DNA of 47,090 nucleotides from an uncultured Bacteroidales bacterium (lineage in GTDB: Bacteria > Bacteroidota > Bacteroidia > Bacteroidales > UBA932). The position numbers and the translations under genes were made by a program. Under the pieces are notes generated by a model. The model was not told the origin of the DNA. It did not search any database and saw only the letters and a program-made list of their open reading frames with translations. The stretch covers positions 1 to 47,090 of the forward strand of contig ONDF01000021.1 in NCBI GenBank assembly GCA_900316525.1, read 5' to 3'. Positions 18,144 through 26,692 of the stretch are shown one piece after another. Positions within the stretch are counted from its first letter, which is position 1, and each line of letters begins with the position of its first letter.

Positions 18144-18992
18144 ATGTACGACAACAAGCAACTCCAAGAGATCTCGACGCAGGTGCGGCGGGACATCCTG
18201 AGGATGGTGTGCAGCGCGAAGTCCGGGCATCCGGGCGGATCGATGTCATCGACCGACATCCTCACAACCCTGTATTTCAATGTGATGAAGCAGGATCCGG
18301 CCACGTGGACCCGTGACGGCAAGGGACAGGACATGTTCATCCTCTCCGCCGGCCACATGACGCCCGTGTACTACTCCGTCCTCGCCCGCGCCGGTTACTT
18401 CCCGGTGTCGGAGCTCGCGACCTTCCGTCAGTTCGGCGCCCGCCTGCAGGGCCATCCGTCCATCCGCAAGAATCTCCCCGGCATCTTCCAGGCCTCCGGT
18501 TCCCTGGGCCAGGGCCTGTCCGCCGCCTGCGGCCTCGCCCTCGGCAAGAAGCTGGACAAGGACGACAACTTCGTCTTCTGCCTGTGCGGTGACGGCGAGT
18601 CCGAGGAAGGCCAGATCTGGGAGGCCGGCATGTTCGCCGTGTTCCACAAGCTGGACAACCTCATCGCGATGACCGACTGGAACGGCAAGCAGATCGACGG
18701 TCCCGTCTCCGAGGTATCCGGAGAAGGCGACCTCTCCGCCAAGTGGGAAGCCTGGGGCTGGAACACCATCGTCGCCGAAGGCCACGATTTCGATTCCATC
18801 GCCAAGGCCTTCGAGCTCGCCAAGGCCGCCAAGGGCAGCGGCAAGCCCACGATGATCCTCTTCAAGACCGAGATGGGCCACGGCGTGGATTTCATGGCCG
18901 GCACCCACAAGTGGCACGGTTCCGTCCCGAAGCCCGAGCAGCTCGAGGACGCGCTCAAGCAGTTAGGTGAAACCTCCCTCAGGGACTTCTGA
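18144..18992 (+). CDS. Transketolase N-terminal subunit
   Basis: Thiamine-diphosphate-binding half of a split transketolase in the non-oxidative pentose phosphate pathway. The 282-residue protein carries the N-terminal signature CSAKSGHPGGSMSSTDIL, the SLGQGLSAACGLALGKK block, and the ThDP/Mg motif starting CGDGESEEGQIWEAG and ending about 30 residues later in DWNGKQ. It ends where full-length transketolase enters its pyrimidine-binding domain. The second half is encoded 45 bases downstream. Split transketolases are common in archaea and several bacterial phyla. The pair must assemble, because the active site lies between the two chains. Confidence 0.95.
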   Translation: MYDNKQLQEISTQVRRDILRMVCSAKSGHPGGSMSSTDILTTLYFNVMKQDPATWTRDGKGQDMFILSAGHMTPVYYSVLARAGYFPVSELATFRQFGARLQGHPSIRKNLPGIFQASGSLGQGLSAACGLALGKKLDKDDNFVFCLCGDGESEEGQIWEAGMFAVFHKLDNLIAMTDWNGKQIDGPVSEVSGEGDLSAKWEAWGWNTIVAEGHDFDSIAKAFELAKAAKGSGKPTMILFKTEMGHGVDFMAGTHKWHGSVPKPEQLEDALKQLGETSLRDF

Positions 18993-18994
18993 TT

Positions 18995-19021
18995 GTCATT
19001 TCGAGCGAAGTCGAGAAATCT
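18995..19021. repeat. Dispersed GTCATT...AATCT palindrome, copy 2
   Basis: GTCATTTCGAGCGAAGTCGA followed by GAAATCT. ATTTC and CGA pair with TCG and GAAAT around a short loop. It fills most of the 45-base gap between the transketolase genes, so it is transcribed inside the operon. It is related to copies at 10863-10919 and 42423-42458. Confidence 0.65.
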
Positions 19022-19037
19022 TAATTCCATTGACATC

Positions 19038-19991
19038 ATGAAAAAGTATTTTGATACAGGCAAGAAGGACACCCGCAGCGGATTCGGCGTGGGTCTTCTT
19101 GAAGCGGGCCGCGCGGACAGCCGCGTCGTCGCCCTCACCGCGGACCTCAAGGGCTCCCTCAAGATGGACGCCTTCGCCGCGGAGTTCCCGGAGCGTTTCA
19201 TCCAGTGCGGCATCGCCGAGGCCAACATGGTCGGCGCCGCCGCCGGTCTCGCCATCACCGGCAAGATCCCGTTCATCGGCTCCTTCGCGGAGTTCGTGAC
19301 CGGCCGCGTCTATGACCAGGTCCGTCAGGAAGTCTCCTACGGCAAGGCCAACGTGAAGATCGCCTCCTCCCACGCGGGCATCACCCTCGGCGAGGACGGC
19401 GCCACGCACCAGACCATGGAGGACATGGCCCTGATGCGCGCCCTCCCGGAGATGGTCGTGATCAACCCCTGCGACTTCAACCAGACCAAGAACGCCACCA
19501 TCGCCGCCGCGAAGTACGTCGGCCCCGTGTACCTGCGCTTCGGCCGTCCGAGCGTCCCGAACTTCACCCCGGAGGACGAGGAATTCGTGATCGGCAAGGC
19601 CCAGGTCCTCAATGAGGGCAAGGACGTGACCATCATCGCCTGCGGCCACCTCGTGTGGGAGGCCCTCCAGGCCGCCGAGGCCCTCGAGGCCGAAGGCGTC
19701 AGCGCCGAGGTCATCAACATGGCCACCGTCAAGCCGCTGGACGAGAACGCCATCCTCACTTCCGCCGCGAAGACGAAGGCCCTCGTCGTGGCCGAGGAGC
19801 ACAACATGGCCGGCGGTCTCGGCGAAGCCGTGGCCGGCCTGCTCGCCCGCACCGTCCCCGCCCCTGTCGAATTCGTCAACGGCAAGGATCTGTTCGGCCA
19901 GAGTGGCACGCCTTCTGCATTGATGGCACAGTATGGCCTGGACGCCCAGCACATCGCTGAAGCCGCCAAGAAGGTCATCGCGCGGAAATAA
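19038..19991 (+). CDS. Transketolase C-terminal subunit
   Basis: Pyrimidine-binding and C-terminal domains of the split transketolase, 317 residues from the ATG at 19038 (MKKYFDTGKKDTRSG). An in-frame non-ATG start further upstream would overlap the repeat. Seen motifs include VVALTADLKGS, ERFIQCGIAEANMVGAAAGLA with the catalytic Glu region, and GEDGATHQTMEDMALMRALP. The transketolase C-terminal domain follows (about 190-310, VTIIACGHLVWEALQAAEAL). Its stop codon overlaps the ATG of the sigma factor gene by one base, joining central carbon metabolism and an ECF stress module in one transcript. Confidence 0.95.
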   Translation: MKKYFDTGKKDTRSGFGVGLLEAGRADSRVVALTADLKGSLKMDAFAAEFPERFIQCGIAEANMVGAAAGLAITGKIPFIGSFAEFVTGRVYDQVRQEVSYGKANVKIASSHAGITLGEDGATHQTMEDMALMRALPEMVVINPCDFNQTKNATIAAAKYVGPVYLRFGRPSVPNFTPEDEEFVIGKAQVLNEGKDVTIIACGHLVWEALQAAEALEAEGVSAEVINMATVKPLDENAILTSAAKTKALVVAEEHNMAGGLGEAVAGLLARTVPAPVEFVNGKDLFGQSGTPSALMAQYGLDAQHIAEAAKKVIARK

Positions 19992-20512
19992 TGGACAATG
20001 CCGAACGGCTCTTCAATGAGATTGTAAAGGAATACAGCGAACGTGTCTACTGGCACGTCCGCCGGTTCGTGAACAGCCACGAAGACGCCGACGACCTCGT
20101 CCAGGAAATCTTCCTGAAGATATGGACTGCGCTTCCCTCGTTCCGGGGGGAAGCGCAGCTCTTTACCTGGGTGTACCGCATCGCCACGAACGAGACCCTG
20201 AACTGGCTCCGCCGCGAGAAGGTCCGGTCCGCCCTCCGCTTCACCTCCATCGACGCGGAAATGGAGCGGCGCATCGACAGCGACCCCTTCTTCGACGGGG
20301 ACGCCGCGGACCGCGCCCTTTCCAAGGCCGTGGCGAAGCTCCCGGAAAAACAGCGCCAGGTGTTCATCCTCCGGTACTACGACGAAATGCCCTACGAGCA
20401 GATGTCGGAAGTGCTGGACACGTCCGTCGGCGCCCTCAAAGCCTCCTATCACATCGCGCAGGAGAAAGTCCGTTCCGCGCTGGGCAAAGATATTTTCATC
20501 GGATCGGATTAA
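19991..20512 (+). CDS. ECF-type RNA polymerase sigma factor
   Basis: Alternative sigma factor of 173 residues. Region 2 is at about 10-75 (YSERVYWHVRRFVNSHEDADDLVQEIFLKIWTALP, with the FTWVYRIATNETLNWLRR end). Region 4 is at about 115-165 (LPEKQRQVFILRYYDEMPYEQMSEVLDTSVGALKASYHIA, the HTH). There is no region 3 and no SnoaL extension. It overlaps the transketolase stop by one base and is followed by a single-TM protein and a Spy-like protein, an arrangement common in Bacteroidales. Unlike FecI-type sigma factors it is not beside a FecR/SusC pair, so an envelope-stress role is more likely (inference). Confidence 0.93.
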   Translation: MDNAERLFNEIVKEYSERVYWHVRRFVNSHEDADDLVQEIFLKIWTALPSFRGEAQLFTWVYRIATNETLNWLRREKVRSALRFTSIDAEMERRIDSDPFFDGDAADRALSKAVAKLPEKQRQVFILRYYDEMPYEQMSEVLDTSVGALKASYHIAQEKVRSALGKDIFIGSD

Positions 20513-20547
20513 ACCTTCGGAAAAAGCCCGTGTCTAAACCTGTGTCT

Positions 20548-20943
20548 ATGAGCAAAAGAAACGACATAACCACGCCGGAAGGCTACTTTGAGAACCTGCA
20601 GCAGCGGCTCTCGGAGATTCCCGCACGCCCCGTCCGCGTCAGCACGGTCCACCGCCTGGCGCCGTACGCGGCCATCGCCGCCAGCTTCCTGGTGGCCGTG
20701 ATGCTGGGCAATGCCATCCTCCGCAAGACGGCCCCCGTCTCCGCCGAGGACGACACCTGGGCCTATGTCTCCTACCTCGCCGACGCCCTCGATCCGGACG
20801 GCGCCGCGATGATGGACCTGTACGACTACGGGGAGGAAGCCGAGGAAGAAGGCCTCTCCGCCGACGATATCGTCAATTACCTGCTCGCAGACGGCATTTC
20901 TGTCGAACACTTGAATTATCTCAGTTATGAAGAAGGTTATTAG
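20548..20943 (+). CDS. Single-TM protein, putative anti-sigma regulator
   Basis: A 131-residue protein starting at ATG 20548 (MSKRNDITTPEGYFENLQQRL). The first ~45 residues are cytoplasmic-like and are followed by one hydrophobic helix (LAPYAAIAASFLVAVMLGNAIL, about 48-70). The acidic C-terminus includes YGEEAEEEGLSADDIVNYLLADG. The N-terminal TPEGYFENL motif recurs in small proteins next to ECF sigma factors in Bacteroidales. Position directly after the sigma gene and membrane topology support an anti-sigma role, but no zinc-binding H-x3-C-x2-C motif is present. Its end overlaps the Spy-like gene by 17 bases. The function is inferred from context. Confidence 0.75.
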   Translation: MSKRNDITTPEGYFENLQQRLSEIPARPVRVSTVHRLAPYAAIAASFLVAVMLGNAILRKTAPVSAEDDTWAYVSYLADALDPDGAAMMDLYDYGEEAEEEGLSADDIVNYLLADGISVEHLNYLSYEEGY

Positions 20944-21508
20944 TGTATTGTGCGCCCTCGCGGTCCTGTCCGCAGGCGCTTTCGCCCAGGGCCCGCAGGG
21001 TCCCCAGGGCCCCCGCCGGGGCGGCGACAACGGCTGGCGCGAACGCGTCCGGGCCGAGAAGGTCGCCTTCCTGACCGAGGAGATCGACCTCACCGAAAGC
21101 GAGGCCCAGGTCTTCTGGCCCATCTACAACGAAATCCAGAAATCGCAGCGCGACTCCTTCGAGGAAGTGAAGAAGGCCTATGACGCGATGGTCAAGGGCG
21201 TCGAGGAGAAGAAGAGCAGCAAGGAGATGGAGAAGCTGGTCAAGGCCTACATCGACGCCAAGGAAAAGAACGAAGGCATCGAGACCAAGTACTTGAACAA
21301 GCTGATGAAGGCCCTCCCCGCCGAGAAGGTCGCCCGCTACTATGTGGCCGAGGAGAAATTCCGCCACCAGCAGATCGGCCGCCTCGGGAACGGCAACTTC
21401 CCCAACCTCCGCATGAGCGAAGAGCAGAAGCAGCAGTGGAGAGAGCGCGGCGAGCAGATGCGCGAGCAGTTCCGCAACTGGACTGGACAGAAAAAGGAAA
21501 ACGAATAG
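20927..21508 (+). CDS. Spy/CpxP-like periplasmic protein
   Basis: Exported 193-residue protein with a signal peptide ending near AGAFA-Q (residue 20-21). A Gly/Pro/Arg stretch (QGPQGPQGPRRGGDNGWRER) follows, then a mostly helical, charged body. The helical body contains LTESEAQVFWPIYNEIQKSQRDSF and long Lys/Glu helices that look coiled-coil-like, ending in MSEEQKQQWRERGEQMREQFRN. This resembles the LTxxQ-type helical repeats of Spy/CpxP periplasmic chaperones, although the exact motif is not conserved. Last gene of the transketolase-sigma operon, with a strong terminator 38 bases later. It may be a target or sensor of the sigma/anti-sigma pair. Confidence 0.72.
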   Translation: MKKVISVLCALAVLSAGAFAQGPQGPQGPRRGGDNGWRERVRAEKVAFLTEEIDLTESEAQVFWPIYNEIQKSQRDSFEEVKKAYDAMVKGVEEKKSSKEMEKLVKAYIDAKEKNEGIETKYLNKLMKALPAEKVARYYVAEEKFRHQQIGRLGNGNFPNLRMSEEQKQQWRERGEQMREQFRNWTGQKKENE

Positions 21509-21540
21509 GTTAATTCGTGTATTTGATTTGGTTGGTTAAG

Positions 21541-21578
21541 AAAAAAGGCCCGGTGAAAACGATCACCGGGCCTTTTTT
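21541..21578. terminator. Bidirectional intrinsic terminator
   Basis: A perfect 10-bp stem GGCCCGGTGA / TCACCGGGCC with a 6-base loop AAACGA, flanked by AAAAAA on the left and TTTTTT on the right. It can act on both strands and lies between the convergent Spy-like and LolD-like genes. Confidence 0.95.
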
Positions 21579-21591
21579 CGGCGCCTGCCGC

Positions 21592-22254
21592 TCACTGCGC
21601 GTCGACGAACTGGCCGTCCCGCATCACGAGGGTTCGGTCGCAAAGGGCCGCGAGGGAGGGATCGTGGGTGACGATGACGACGGTCTGGCCCAGGCGGTCG
21701 CGGAGGTCGAAGAACAGGCGGTGGATTTCCTCCTTGGTCTTGCTGTCCAGGTTGCCGGAGGGCTCGTCGGCAAAAAGGATGGCCGGGTCGTTGACAAGGG
21801 CGCGGGCGATGGCGACACGCTGCTGCTCGCCGCCGGAGAGCTCCGACGGCTTGTGCGTAAGCCGCGCGGACAGGCCCACCTCGCCCAGCAGGCGGGTGGC
21901 CTTCTCCCGCGCCGCGCGCATCGGGATGCCCCCGATGAGGGCCGGGATGGTCACGTTCTCCAGGGCGTCGAACTCCGGCAGGAGGTGGTGCGCCTGGAAG
22001 ACGAAGCCGATCCGGCGGTTCCGGAAGGCCGACAGCTCCCGCTGGCCCAGGTGCAGGACATCCGTCCCGTCCACCGTGAGGGTGCCCGCATCCGGTGTGG
22101 ACAGGGTGCCCAGGATCTGCAGGAGGGTGGATTTCCCCGCCCCGGAGGCGCCCATGATGGCCACGACTTCGCCGCGTTCCGCCTGGAAATCCACGCCCTT
22201 CAACACTTTGAGCGTGCCGAAACTCTTCTCAATTCCTTTTGCCTCGATAATCAT
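21592..22254 (-). CDS. ABC transporter ATP-binding protein, LolD/MacB type
   Basis: Cytoplasmic ATPase of 220 residues from the ATG at 22254 ([18 protein letters not shown]). The longer open frame overlaps rpsP and its promoter. Walker A is GASGAGKST, the Q-loop lies in [14 protein letters not shown], the signature is [15 protein letters not shown], Walker B is [13 protein letters not shown], and the H-loop is [10 protein letters not shown]. The NLDSKT and HLLPEF details are typical of the LolD/MacB/FtsE subfamily, which drives lipoprotein release or efflux. No permease gene is adjacent, so the partner is elsewhere. A -7 box (TATTTTTG, minus strand 22259-22266) ends 4 bases before the ATG, implying a leaderless message. 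Confidence 0.9.
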   Translation of the reverse strand: MIIEAKGIEKSFGTLKVLKGVDFQAERGEVVAIMGASGAGKSTLLQILGTLSTPDAGTLTVDGTDVLHLGQRELSAFRNRRIGFVFQAHHLLPEFDALENVTIPALIGGIPMRAAREKATRLLGEVGLSARLTHKPSELSGGEQQRVAIARALVNDPAILFADEPSGNLDSKTKEEIHRLFFDLRDRLGQTVVIVTHDPSLAALCDRTLVMRDGQFVDAQ

Positions 22255-22258
22255 ACGA

Positions 22259-22317
22259 CAAAAATAAGGAAAAAACACCGAATCGGTGTGGTATTCGGAA
22301 AAAAAGTAGTATCTTTG
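22259..22317. promoter_or_regulatory. Divergent lolD-like / rpsP promoter region with central palindrome
   Basis: Minus-strand TATTTTTG (22259-22266) faces the ATPase gene and plus-strand TATCTTTG (22310-22317) faces rpsP. Between them lies ACACCGA-A-TCGGTGT (22275-22289), a perfect 7-bp palindrome around one base. It overlaps the expected -33 regions of both promoters, where no TTG is seen. It could be an operator shared by both genes. Confidence 0.6.
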
Positions 22318-22378
22318 CCGTCCGCAATCTCGAGAAGGTTGCATAACGCATTTATTAACAAACAAAAACAGATTCACA

Positions 22379-22915
22379 ATGGCTGTTAAAATCAGACTCC
22401 AGCGCCACGGTAAGAAGAATTTCGCATTCTTCCACATTGTTGTGGCCGATTCCCGTTCCCCGCGTGACGGACGTTTCATCGAGCAGCTCGGCTCCTACAA
22501 CCCGAACACCAACCCCGCCACCATCATCCTTGACAGCGACAAGGCCCTGAAGTGGCTCAACGTCGGTGCCCAGCCCACGCTGACGGCCCGCCGCATCCTC
22601 TCCTACGAAGGTGTCCTGCTTCGCAAGCACCTCCAGGAAGGCGTCGCCAAGGGCGCCCTCACCCAGGCCCAGGCCGACGAGAAGTTCGCCGCCTGGAAGG
22701 CTGGCCAGGATCAGAAGATCGCCAATAAGAAGGCCGGTCTGAAGAACGAGGCCATCGCCAAGGCGAAGGAAGCCAAGGCCGCCGAGGCCAAGGTCAACGA
22801 GGCCCGCGCCGAAGCCATCGCCAAGAAGAAGGCCGAGGCCGAGGAAGCCGCCCGCAAGGCCGCCGAAGAGGCTGCCGCCGAGGCCGCCGAGGCCGTCGAG
22901 ACCCCTGCTGAATAA
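22379..22915 (+). CDS. rpsP: 30S ribosomal protein S16 with long Ala/Lys/Glu tail
   Basis: Small-subunit ribosomal protein needed for 30S assembly. The conserved core is the first ~80 residues ([46 protein letters not shown]..., [23 protein letters not shown]). The protein is 178 residues, about twice the Escherichia coli length, because of a C-terminal tail rich in Ala, Lys and Glu from about 105 onward. Long charged S16 tails occur in Bacteroidota. A 61-base leader separates the -7 box from the ATG. The stop overlaps the rimM start by one base. Confidence 0.97.
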   Translation: MAVKIRLQRHGKKNFAFFHIVVADSRSPRDGRFIEQLGSYNPNTNPATIILDSDKALKWLNVGAQPTLTARRILSYEGVLLRKHLQEGVAKGALTQAQADEKFAAWKAGQDQKIANKKAGLKNEAIAKAKEAKAAEAKVNEARAEAIAKKKAEAEEAARKAAEEAAAEAAEAVETPAE

Positions 22916-23400
22916 TGCAGCGGATCGGGCAGGTACTGAAATCCAACGGCCGGGACGGCGAGCTCCTCGTGAGCTTCTCCGGGATCGCGCCCGAGGAAAT
23001 CGACCTTGAGGAACCGGTGTTCATCGAATTCGATGGACTGCCGGTTCCCTTTTATTTTGAAGCATTCAACCAGCGGGGCAACACCCGCGCCCTCGTCCGC
23101 CTGACCGGCGTACACAATCTCACGGACGCCGACGAGTTCGCCGGCGCCATCCTCTACGCCGAGGACGACCTCTACGAAGACGAGGAGCAAGACTTGACCG
23201 GCTGGACCGTCCTGGATGCGGACGGGACGAAAGCCGGCACCGTAACGGCCCACGAAGACATTCCCGGCAACCCCTGCATCTGGGTGGAAACCGGCCACGG
23301 CGAATGCCTCCTCCCCCTCCGGGAAGAGCTCGTCCTGGACGTGGACGAAACGGAAAAGACCCTCCGGATGGAGATTCCGGAAGGCCTTTTAGATTTGTAA
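22915..23400 (+). CDS. rimM: 16S rRNA processing/ribosome maturation factor RimM
   Basis: Assembly factor that binds S19 and helps mature the 30S head; co-expression with S16 is conserved in many bacteria. The 161-residue protein has an N-terminal RimM barrel (QRIGQVLKSNGRDGELLVSF, with the G-x-x-x-K-x-x-G-x-x-G-E pattern partly kept). The linker NLTDADEFAGAILYAEDDLYED follows, then a PRC-barrel (GWTVLDADGTKAGTVTAHEDIPGNPCIWVE...LLPLREELVLDVD). The start overlaps the rpsP stop (ATAATG). It is convergent with the phosphatase gene, with only 9 bases between stop codons. Confidence 0.92.
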   Translation: MQRIGQVLKSNGRDGELLVSFSGIAPEEIDLEEPVFIEFDGLPVPFYFEAFNQRGNTRALVRLTGVHNLTDADEFAGAILYAEDDLYEDEEQDLTGWTVLDADGTKAGTVTAHEDIPGNPCIWVETGHGECLLPLREELVLDVDETEKTLRMEIPEGLLDL

Positions 23401-23409
23401 ATCAATTAA

Positions 23410-24810
23410 TTACTTTGTATAGCCGGCGAGCTTCGCGATCAGCGGAGCGATTTCCGTATTGTCTTTCACGGTGTTGAACTCCTCGGCGCAGGCGCCCGTG
23501 ACGTACAGGCCCACCGGCGAACCGGAGTGGGAGCCGAAGCTCCACTGGTAGCCGGCGGCGCGGTCCAGCGCGCGGACCACGTCGGCGACGATCCGGAAGT
23601 TCGAGGAATACAGGTTCTCCTCGGTCAGGTTGCGGTCGCCGCCCTTGCCGAAGGTGCGGTCGTAGATTTCCTTCAGCTCACCCTCGGTCCGCTGGTTTAC
23701 CTCCACTTCGCCCCACAGGCCCAGCTGCTCGTTGAAAAAGCCCTTCACGGCGTCCCAGCTGGGGGTCCTGAACGGCTTGTCCGTCGGGAAGAACTGGGCG
23801 CGGAACAGGTTCGTCAGCTCGTCGACGCAGGCGTGCTGCTTGGCGAGCCGCTCCGGATGCATCTCGTAGCGGCCGCTGCCCAGCATCAGGCCGCCAGTCT
23901 CGTGGTCGGCCGTGATGACGATGAGGGTCTCCTTCGGATAGCGGGCGAGGAACGTGAGGGCGAGGTCCACGGACTGGGCCATGTCGTTCACCTCCAGGAA
24001 GCAGGTCGCGGCGTCGTTGCCGTGGCCGGCGTAGTCGATCTTACCGCCTTCGATCATGAAGAAGAAGCCCTTCTTGCCGTAGCGGGACTCCAGGTAGCGG
24101 ATGCCGGCGTCGGTGAAGTCGGCCAGCTGGGTGTCATCCTCCTTGCGGTCGATGGCGTACGGGAGGGAATCCTCCGCCTTGGCGCTCAGGCACAGCACGC
24201 GGGGGGCATTGAGGTCGATGTTCGCGATGGCGCCGGGGCCCTTGTAGACGGCGATGCCGGCGGAATCGGCCTTGTGCTCGAAGTAGGCGGCATCGTGGCC
24301 GGAACCCCGGTTCGTGAGGAAGGTCGATCCGGCCATGAAGTCCACGGGGGAATCAATCATCTGGAGGGAAATCTCCTCATAGCCGTTGCGGCTCGTGGTG
24401 TGCGCCACGAAGCTCGCCGGCGTGGCGTGGTTCACGCCCACGCTGGTGGCGACGCCCGTGCCGAAACCGGCCGCATGGGCCCATTCCGTGAGGTTCGGGG
24501 TGGGATTGCCGTCCGGGTCCACGCCCACGACGCTGTTGTTGATCTTCACGCCCGTCGCCAGCGCGGTGCCGGCGGCGGAGGAGTCGGTGACCAGGGAGTT
24601 CGCGGAAACCGTCGTGATGAAGTTCACCACCGGGAAGCCGGTGAAGTTCACGTTTTCCTGGCCGTTGGCCTGGTTGTAGAGGTTCGTGCCGATGACCTCG
24701 TTGACGCCCATGCCGTCCCCGATGAAATAGAACACATACTTGACCTTGGGCTCGGAGGAGCAGCCCACCACGAGCAGGGAAAGAAGGAGAAGATAAGCGA
24801 TTCGTTTCAT
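23410..24810 (-). CDS. Alkaline phosphatase lipoprotein (PhoA family)
   Basis: Periplasmic or surface phosphomonoesterase of 466 residues. The lipoprotein signal ends VVGC (Cys17), followed by SSEPK. Metal and catalytic motifs are in order: FIGDGMGVN near 30-38, the nucleophile Ser77 in VTDSSAAGTALATG, NHATPASF near 127, EGGKIDYAGHGND near 250, ADHETGG near 300, and the late GSHSGSPVGLYVTG His region near 440. All expected zinc ligands appear present. It is the last gene of a minus-strand cluster, 22 bases after GH20. Phosphate scavenging is the family role. No PhoB-like box was identified. Confidence 0.94.
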   Translation of the reverse strand: MKRIAYLLLLSLLVVGCSSEPKVKYVFYFIGDGMGVNEVIGTNLYNQANGQENVNFTGFPVVNFITTVSANSLVTDSSAAGTALATGVKINNSVVGVDPDGNPTPNLTEWAHAAGFGTGVATSVGVNHATPASFVAHTTSRNGYEEISLQMIDSPVDFMAGSTFLTNRGSGHDAAYFEHKADSAGIAVYKGPGAIANIDLNAPRVLCLSAKAEDSLPYAIDRKEDDTQLADFTDAGIRYLESRYGKKGFFFMIEGGKIDYAGHGNDAATCFLEVNDMAQSVDLALTFLARYPKETLIVITADHETGGLMLGSGRYEMHPERLAKQHACVDELTNLFRAQFFPTDKPFRTPSWDAVKGFFNEQLGLWGEVEVNQRTEGELKEIYDRTFGKGGDRNLTEENLYSSNFRIVADVVRALDRAAGYQWSFGSHSGSPVGLYVTGACAEEFNTVKDNTEIAPLIAKLAGYTK

Positions 24811-24832
24811 ATACGATGGGTTAATAGTTTTT

Positions 24833-26692
24833 TCAATAGATCAGGATCTCGTCCGTGAAAAGCCATTCCTTCGTCCGGAAGGCGTGATAGCGGATGTAGC
24901 GGGCGTCCTTGCCCACGGATACGCCGTAGGGAATGTACTTCCCGTCCGGGTTCTCGTTCAGGAGTTCGCCGGCGAGGGTGAATTGCTCCCCGTCCAGGGA
25001 GTATTCCACGGTCACGCGGTCGGGCAGGAAAACCCAGGCGCCCGGGTCCGCCAGGAAGGTGGCGGTGACATAGTGCACCGGCTTCACGCTTCCCAGGTCG
25101 ATGGTGACGTCCACGTCGCTCAGGAAGCCCTGCCAGCGGCCGTCGCCGTAGGACCAGCCGCCGAGGAGGCCGTCCGTGAGGGTGGCCGCGCGGGCAGCGG
25201 GATATTTCGGGCTCCAGGGCTGGGCATAGACGGCCTGCGCCCCGCGGCCGAGATGGTTCTCCGCCTGTCGGGAAGCCGGGCGGTTGCCCACTTCTTCCTC
25301 CAGCTTGAACGTGGTGTAGCCGCGCTCCCGCAGGGCCGCGGCGTGCGCCGTCGCCCGTTCGCGGAAATCGGCCGCATCCTTCACCGCCACCGGACTCCAG
25401 CCGATCTCCGCGATCGCGAACGCGCGCGGATACAGCATATACTCCGTATGGGACGGCTGCGGGATCATTTCGTGCCAGAGATTGCCCTGCACGCCCAGCA
25501 GATGCGGAAGCGACGCCTCCGGAATGCCCGCGGCCGGGTCGTAGACATAGATGCTGTCGATGGGCAGGTAGCCGCCGAAGCCTTCCGGCTCGCGCACCGG
25601 CGCGTCCTGGACCTTGTCCAGGTAGCAGCGGTTGCCGGGCGTCATCACGGCGTCGTGCCCCTGCCGGATAGCCTCGAGGCCGCCTTCAGTCCCCCGCCAC
25701 GACATCACCGTGGCGTTCGGGGACAGGCCGCCCTCCAGGATCTCGTCCCAGCCGATAAGCCGGCGTCCATGGGCGTTCAGGAACTTTTCGATGCGGCGGA
25801 CCAGGTAGCTCTGGAGCTCTTCCACGCTGTTCAGGCCTTCCTCCTGCATCCGGCGCCGGCAGTCCGGGCAGTCGTGCCAGTCCCGCTTGCCCGCCTCGTC
25901 GCCGCCGATATGGATGTACTCCGAAGGGAACAGGTCCATCACCTCGGTGAGCACTTCCTCCAGCAGCTGGAACGTCGCCTCCTTGCCGGGGCAGAGGTCG
26001 TCGGACGTGTCCTTGCAGCCCACGCCGGGAATGGCGTACACCGTCTCGCGGGAATGGCCGGGCATCTCGATTTCAGGAACGATGGTCATGTGCCGCTCCG
26101 CGGCGTAGGCGACGATCTCCCGGACATCGTCCTGGGAAAGGAAACCGCCGTAGGAACCCTCATATCTCTGGCCGGTCGTGTTCCACTGCTTCCAAGTATC
26201 CCCCACCCGCCAGGCGGCCTTCGCCGTCAGTTCGGGGTGCGACTTGACCTCCAGCCGCCAGCCGGCGGCGTCGGTCAGGTGGAGATGGAGCACATTGAGC
26301 TTGACCTCGGACAGGGCATTGATTTGCTTGAGGATGAAATCCTTGTCCCGGAAATGGCGGGAGATGTCCAGCATGATGCCCCGCCAGGCGAAACGGGGGT
26401 AGTCGATGATCACCCCGCACGGGAGCGGACGCTCCAGCTGCGCGAGGGTGGTGCTGGCACGGTACACGCCTTCGGGCGTATTGGCCTCGATACGGACGCG
26501 CTTGGGCGTGATGGTCAAGCGGTACGCCTCCTTGCGGGCGTACTCCGGCAGGGAGGCGCTCCAACGGTTGAAGGAACGCTTGCCCACGACGACTTCCACG
26601 TCCTTCGCGGTCGACGTGCCATCGCCCCGCTCGAACGAAACGGGCGCCGGGAGAATCCCGAGCGCCACGATCAACGAGAGGAGAATCTTCAT
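24833..26692 (-). CDS. GH20 beta-N-acetylhexosaminidase
   Basis: Exported glycosidase that removes terminal beta-linked GlcNAc or GalNAc. The 619-residue protein has a signal peptide (MKILLSLIVALGILPAPVSF) and a GH20b N-terminal domain (about 20-105). The catalytic barrel starts at YPRFAWRGIMLDISRHF and contains HLHLTDAAGWRLE and the catalytic pair Asp265-Glu266 in HIGGDEAGK. WDEILEGG and GVQGNLWHEM complete the pocket. A C-terminal beta-sandwich (about 480-619, VDVTIDLGSVKPVHYVTATF) resembles an F5/8-type carbohydrate-binding domain. The start overlaps the DUF975 stop by one base. Likely substrates are host glycans or peptidoglycan fragments (inference). Confidence 0.95.
   Translation of the reverse strand: MKILLSLIVALGILPAPVSFERGDGTSTAKDVEVVVGKRSFNRWSASLPEYARKEAYRLTITPKRVRIEANTPEGVYRASTTLAQLERPLPCGVIIDYPRFAWRGIMLDISRHFRDKDFILKQINALSEVKLNVLHLHLTDAAGWRLEVKSHPELTAKAAWRVGDTWKQWNTTGQRYEGSYGGFLSQDDVREIVAYAAERHMTIVPEIEMPGHSRETVYAIPGVGCKDTSDDLCPGKEATFQLLEEVLTEVMDLFPSEYIHIGGDEAGKRDWHDCPDCRRRMQEEGLNSVEELQSYLVRRIEKFLNAHGRRLIGWDEILEGGLSPNATVMSWRGTEGGLEAIRQGHDAVMTPGNRCYLDKVQDAPVREPEGFGGYLPIDSIYVYDPAAGIPEASLPHLLGVQGNLWHEMIPQPSHTEYMLYPRAFAIAEIGWSPVAVKDAADFRERATAHAAALRERGYTTFKLEEEVGNRPASRQAENHLGRGAQAVYAQPWSPKYPAARAATLTDGLLGGWSYGDGRWQGFLSDVDVTIDLGSVKPVHYVTATFLADPGAWVFLPDRVTVEYSLDGEQFTLAGELLNENPDGKYIPYGVSVGKDARYIRYHAFRTKEWLFTDEILIY

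Noticed and set aside
18993..19038. Start of the transketolase C-terminal subunit at a non-ATG codon near 18993
   Set aside because: The extra residues are encoded by the dispersed palindrome; the ATG at 19038 begins the conserved domain.
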